A DNA stretch of 31,390 bases from WJKR01 sp964556395 (GTDB lineage Archaea > Nanobdellota > Nanobdellia > Woesearchaeales > WJKR01): the NCBI GenBank assembly GCA_964556395.1, contig CAZKVR010000010.1:1-31390 (forward strand). The letters are read 5' to 3'. This document shows positions 29,105-31,390 of the stretch, one piece after another. The translations under genes and the position numbers were made by a program. Position 1 is the stretch's first letter; each line of letters opens with the position of its first letter. Under the pieces are notes generated by a model that saw nothing but the letters and a program-made list of their open reading frames with translations, searched no databases and was not told where the DNA came from.

Positions 29105-29127
29105 CCGGCCGCGTTCGTCTCGGCCGG
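29105..29127 (-). promoter_or_regulatory. Leader hairpin of the HD-domain gene
   Basis: CCGGCC (29105-29110) and GGCCGG (29122-29127) form a perfect 6-bp GC stem with an 11-nt loop inside the long leader, 16 nt upstream of the ATG. It may affect translation or be a DNA operator. Confidence 0.4.
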
Positions 29128-29202
29128 CTCTTCGTCGAGAAAAAGTCGTTCTTTGTGGGCTTTTTTCTCGTTTTTTATCTCTGGTTGGGGTTTGAGAAGG
29201 CA

Positions 29203-31068
29203 TTACTGTTTAAAAAAGTTTTCGATGAGGTTCTCGTACCGCAATGATATCTTCACATCCCAGTCCGCCGGGAAGCACCGCTTGTACCGCGGCCAGGCGT
29301 AGCGTTCGTCGAGGAATATGATGACGCCGCGGTCGGTTTCAGAGCGGATGCACCTGCCGGCTGATTGCATGGTCTTGTTGAACGCTGGGAACACGTACCC
29401 GTAGTCCCATCCTTTCTTGAACTTCTCGTCGTAGTAGTCTATCAGCGCCTTGGTCTCGAGGTCTGGCCGTTGGAGCGGCAGTCCTACGATGATGACTCCT
29501 TTGAGCTCGTCGCCCGGCAGGTCGATTCCTTCTCCGAAGTTGCCCGTGATGACTCCTAGGAGCACTGCCCCTGAGTCCTTGTACCGTCTGAAGTTGTCGA
29601 GGAATTCCTGCTTGTCCTGCGTCGTCATCTCGCGTTGTTCTGTGAACACCGTCTTGTCCGTCTGTGTCTGGACGTGTTTCGCAACCTCTTGCAACAGGTA
29701 GTAGCTGGGGAAGAACACTGCAGAGTTGCCCGGGATGGCGTTGGTTGACTTGGCGATGATGTCTGCCATCGCCTTGTACTGCTCCTCCCCTCTCGTGGCG
29801 TATTTCGTGCTCGTCTTCGGGATGATGAGTCCTAGTCTGTTCTTCTCCGGGAACGGGCTTGGGAACGTCGCCTGGTCCGCGTCGTCGAATCCCAATAACG
29901 CTTCGTACATGCTCGTCGGCGTGAGCGTGCCGCTCATTAGGATGGTGCTGTGCGCCTGCCTGATGACCGGTTGCGACACGAGTGACGGGTCGAGGCACCT
30001 ATAGGAGAGGGTCGTGACTTCTCCGCGCTGCTTGCCAGGCCTGACCGAGGCTATCCTTGTGAAGCCGTCGTCCTTGCCTTGCCATGCTTCGAGGAACCCT
30101 GCGACTGCTCCGATGAATGAGACTTGCGACTCCTCTCTGATGGCGTCTCCGATGCCTTGGAGCTCTTCCACCATGGCGTCGTACTCTCCCAGCCTGGCGG
30201 CGTCGTGCTCGAAACGCTCCCGCTTGACGTGGATCTCCCGTCCTTGCTCTTGTTTCGCCTCTTCGCCGTAGCCGCGGAGGATGTCGAGCAGTTTTTCCAG
30301 CTTGTTCGCGACTTCGGCGTGTTCGTGCTTCCGCGCTTCCTTGACTGCTTTCTCGAGGACGACGCTGCTCAGCCTGCTCGACGCCAGGTTCTTGATCCGG
30401 TCCGGCAGGTTGTGGGCTTCGTCGACGATGATTACCGCGTCTTCCAGTTCGTTCTCACTCCTGGTGAAGAATTGTTCTCTGATGGTGGGGTGGAAGACGT
30501 AGTAGTAGTCACCGATGATCACCTTGGCTTCCTTCGCCAGTTCTAAGGAGGTGTAGTACGGGCACACGCCGTAGGATTCTCCGGCCTTGATGATCTCTTT
30601 GGTCCTGACGGGGCTGCGCTGCTTGAGCTCTTGCAACGCCAGCTTCCCTTTGGCTTTCACCTGCTCTCCTTTCTTGAGGTTGTCGTAGTACTCGCACTTG
30701 CCGTCCTCTCTCATGGCTCTGCAGAACTCTGTGAATTCCTGCGACGGCAGCCGTTCTACGCCTGGTTGGAGGCACATCCACTTCTTCCCTATCACGTCGA
30801 CCGCCTGGAACGAGGTGCCGTGCCGGTCCCTGATGTCTTTCAGCGTCTTCAGGGCTATCTCGTGCTGCGTATGGCGTGAGGTGAGGAAGAAGACTGTCTT
30901 GTCCTGGTCGAGGGCTTGGGTGAGCGCCGGCGCGAGCGCCGCGGCGGTCTTGCCCAGTCCCGTCGGGGCGTGTATGAGGAGGTCTGTGCCTTTCTTGACG
31001 GCCCGGTTCACATTGTCGATGAGGGCTTGCTGGCTCGGACGGACCGTCTCGTGCGGGAAGAGAACCAT
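29203..31068 (-). CDS. XPD/Rad3-type Fe-S helicase
   Basis: 621 residues. HAPTGLGKTAA (Walker A, 33-43), LTSRHTQHE (Ia), the four Fe-S cysteines C99, C116, C125, C169, VDEAHNLPDR (DEAH, 216-219), ILMSGTL (III), SAVFFPSYYLL (IV), GVITGNFGEGIDLPG (V) and QSAGRCIRS (VI: Q..GR.iR) are in order. It unwinds DNA 5' to 3' in repair. ATG 31068 is leaderless, 26-27 nt after TTTAAAA (31091-31097). It is a complete gene. Confidence 0.95.
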   Translation of the reverse strand: MVLFPHETVRPSQQALIDNVNRAVKKGTDLLIHAPTGLGKTAAALAPALTQALDQDKTVFFLTSRHTQHEIALKTLKDIRDRHGTSFQAVDVIGKKWMCLQPGVERLPSQEFTEFCRAMREDGKCEYYDNLKKGEQVKAKGKLALQELKQRSPVRTKEIIKAGESYGVCPYYTSLELAKEAKVIIGDYYYVFHPTIREQFFTRSENELEDAVIIVDEAHNLPDRIKNLASSRLSSVVLEKAVKEARKHEHAEVANKLEKLLDILRGYGEEAKQEQGREIHVKRERFEHDAARLGEYDAMVEELQGIGDAIREESQVSFIGAVAGFLEAWQGKDDGFTRIASVRPGKQRGEVTTLSYRCLDPSLVSQPVIRQAHSTILMSGTLTPTSMYEALLGFDDADQATFPSPFPEKNRLGLIIPKTSTKYATRGEEQYKAMADIIAKSTNAIPGNSAVFFPSYYLLQEVAKHVQTQTDKTVFTEQREMTTQDKQEFLDNFRRYKDSGAVLLGVITGNFGEGIDLPGDELKGVIIVGLPLQRPDLETKALIDYYDEKFKKGWDYGYVFPAFNKTMQSAGRCIRSETDRGVIIFLDERYAWPRYKRCFPADWDVKISLRYENLIENFFKQ

Positions 31069-31121
31069 CTATGGGCGGATGAGGATGAGATTTAAAAGTG
31101 TTGCGCGTACGCCTGGCCAGT

Positions 31122-31390
31122 CTATTTCTCGCCGTCTTCGCGTTTCTTCTCGTCAACCTGCTCTTTCAGCTTCTGGACGCCTTCCTTGATGCGCTTCAGG
31201 CCTTCCTTGAGGACTGGCTGGGCTTGTTGGGCTTGTTGCTCCCACTCCACGCTGTAGTCCCTGAGGACGAGGTGCGGCTTCTCGAGCCTGGCTCCGAAGC
31301 CGTTGAAGGAGCCGATGCTGTCCTGGCTGGCGAAGTCCTTCTTGCTGGGCTCCTCCGCCGGGTTGCCGGGGGTTATCAACGCTTGCTGCC
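31122..31390 (-). CDS. Hypothetical protein, 5' end outside window
   Basis: The reverse frame is open to the window edge; the visible codons before an internal TTG at 31379 read Q-Q-A, so the start probably lies beyond. About 88 residues are seen: a Pro/Ser/Gly-rich flexible part (LITPGNPAEEPSKK), VLRDYSVEWEQQAQQAQ and an amphipathic Lys/Glu helix (LKRIKEGVQKLKEQVDEKKR). No known domain was recognised. It is followed by the XPD-like helicase, which has its own promoter. Confidence 0.5.
   Translation of the reverse strand, partial: QQALITPGNPAEEPSKKDFASQDSIGSFNGFGARLEKPHLVLRDYSVEWEQQAQQAQPVLKEGLKRIKEGVQKLKEQVDEKKREDGEK

Noticed and set aside
1..31390. CRISPR array, transposon, integrase, toxin-antitoxin or phage module
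   Set aside because: No regularly spaced direct repeats, transposase-like or integrase-like motifs, terminal repeats or attachment-site duplication were found. The tRNA gene has no adjacent partial copy.

Overview
The window reads as a compact, fairly GC-rich archaeal chromosome segment. Supporting this are the archaeal tRNA-dependent amidotransferase pair GatD/GatE, Bud32, a two-ring Cdc48 ATPase, an XPD-type Fe-S helicase, archaeal TruD, a tRNA gene with a 33-nt intron, and TATA boxes about 26-27 nt upstream of start codons (mostly leaderless genes). Shine-Dalgarno (SD) sites, where present, are GGTG/GAGGTGAT. The mix with a bacterial-type zinc adenylate kinase, a bacterial-looking acyl-CoA synthetase, histone-H1-like lysine-rich tails and many unassigned small proteins suggests a DPANN-type lineage (Woesearchaeota or Pacearchaeota-like). 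That placement is an inference from gene content, not proven. Convergent neighbours overlap by 4-22 bp, and no gene-free stretch exceeds 300 bp.

Layout. 1-5707: a partial coiled-coil protein, then a glycogen module in which alpha-glucan phosphorylase is divergent from a nucleotidyltransferase plus debranching-enzyme operon. 5708-10098: an AT-rich inverted-repeat region, two tiny leaderless genes, Bud32 translationally coupled to a membrane-anchored S16 (Lon-like) protease, a two-TM protein, and a shrunken TtuA/Ncs6-like protein that has lost its PP-loop. 10110-12561: a lysine-rich protein split by an assembly gap, a lipoprotein of the phospholipase D fold, a conserved DPANN-type hypothetical and a DUF5752-like protein. 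12685-20344: Cdc48 with a large D1 insertion, a 416-residue orphan, a membrane-tethered H1-like tail protein, and gatD-gatE. 20334-22607: a flippase-like membrane protein coupled to a six-hairpin-like protein, then tRNA-Arg(CCU) with an intron inside the anticodon stem. 22709-31390: acyl-CoA synthetase, TruD, a winged-helix/polytopic membrane pair, a 43-residue protein, adenylate kinase, a thymidylate-kinase-like protein lacking the Walker A lysine, an HD hydrolase, an XPD-like helicase and a partial gene.

How the genes fit together. Phosphorylase and debranching enzyme would together degrade a storage glucan. GatDE makes Gln-tRNA, Bud32 serves the t6A (KEOPS) pathway and TruD modifies tRNA, so translation quality is a recurring theme. 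Cdc48 and the S16 protease are proteostasis factors on opposite sides of the membrane. No CRISPR array, transposase, integrase or phage gene was seen. The strongest candidates for new biology are the PP-loop-less TtuA-like protein, the kinase-like protein with G-T-S in place of G-K-S, the sequon-rich linker of the surface protease, and the paired H1-like tails, one of them membrane-anchored.
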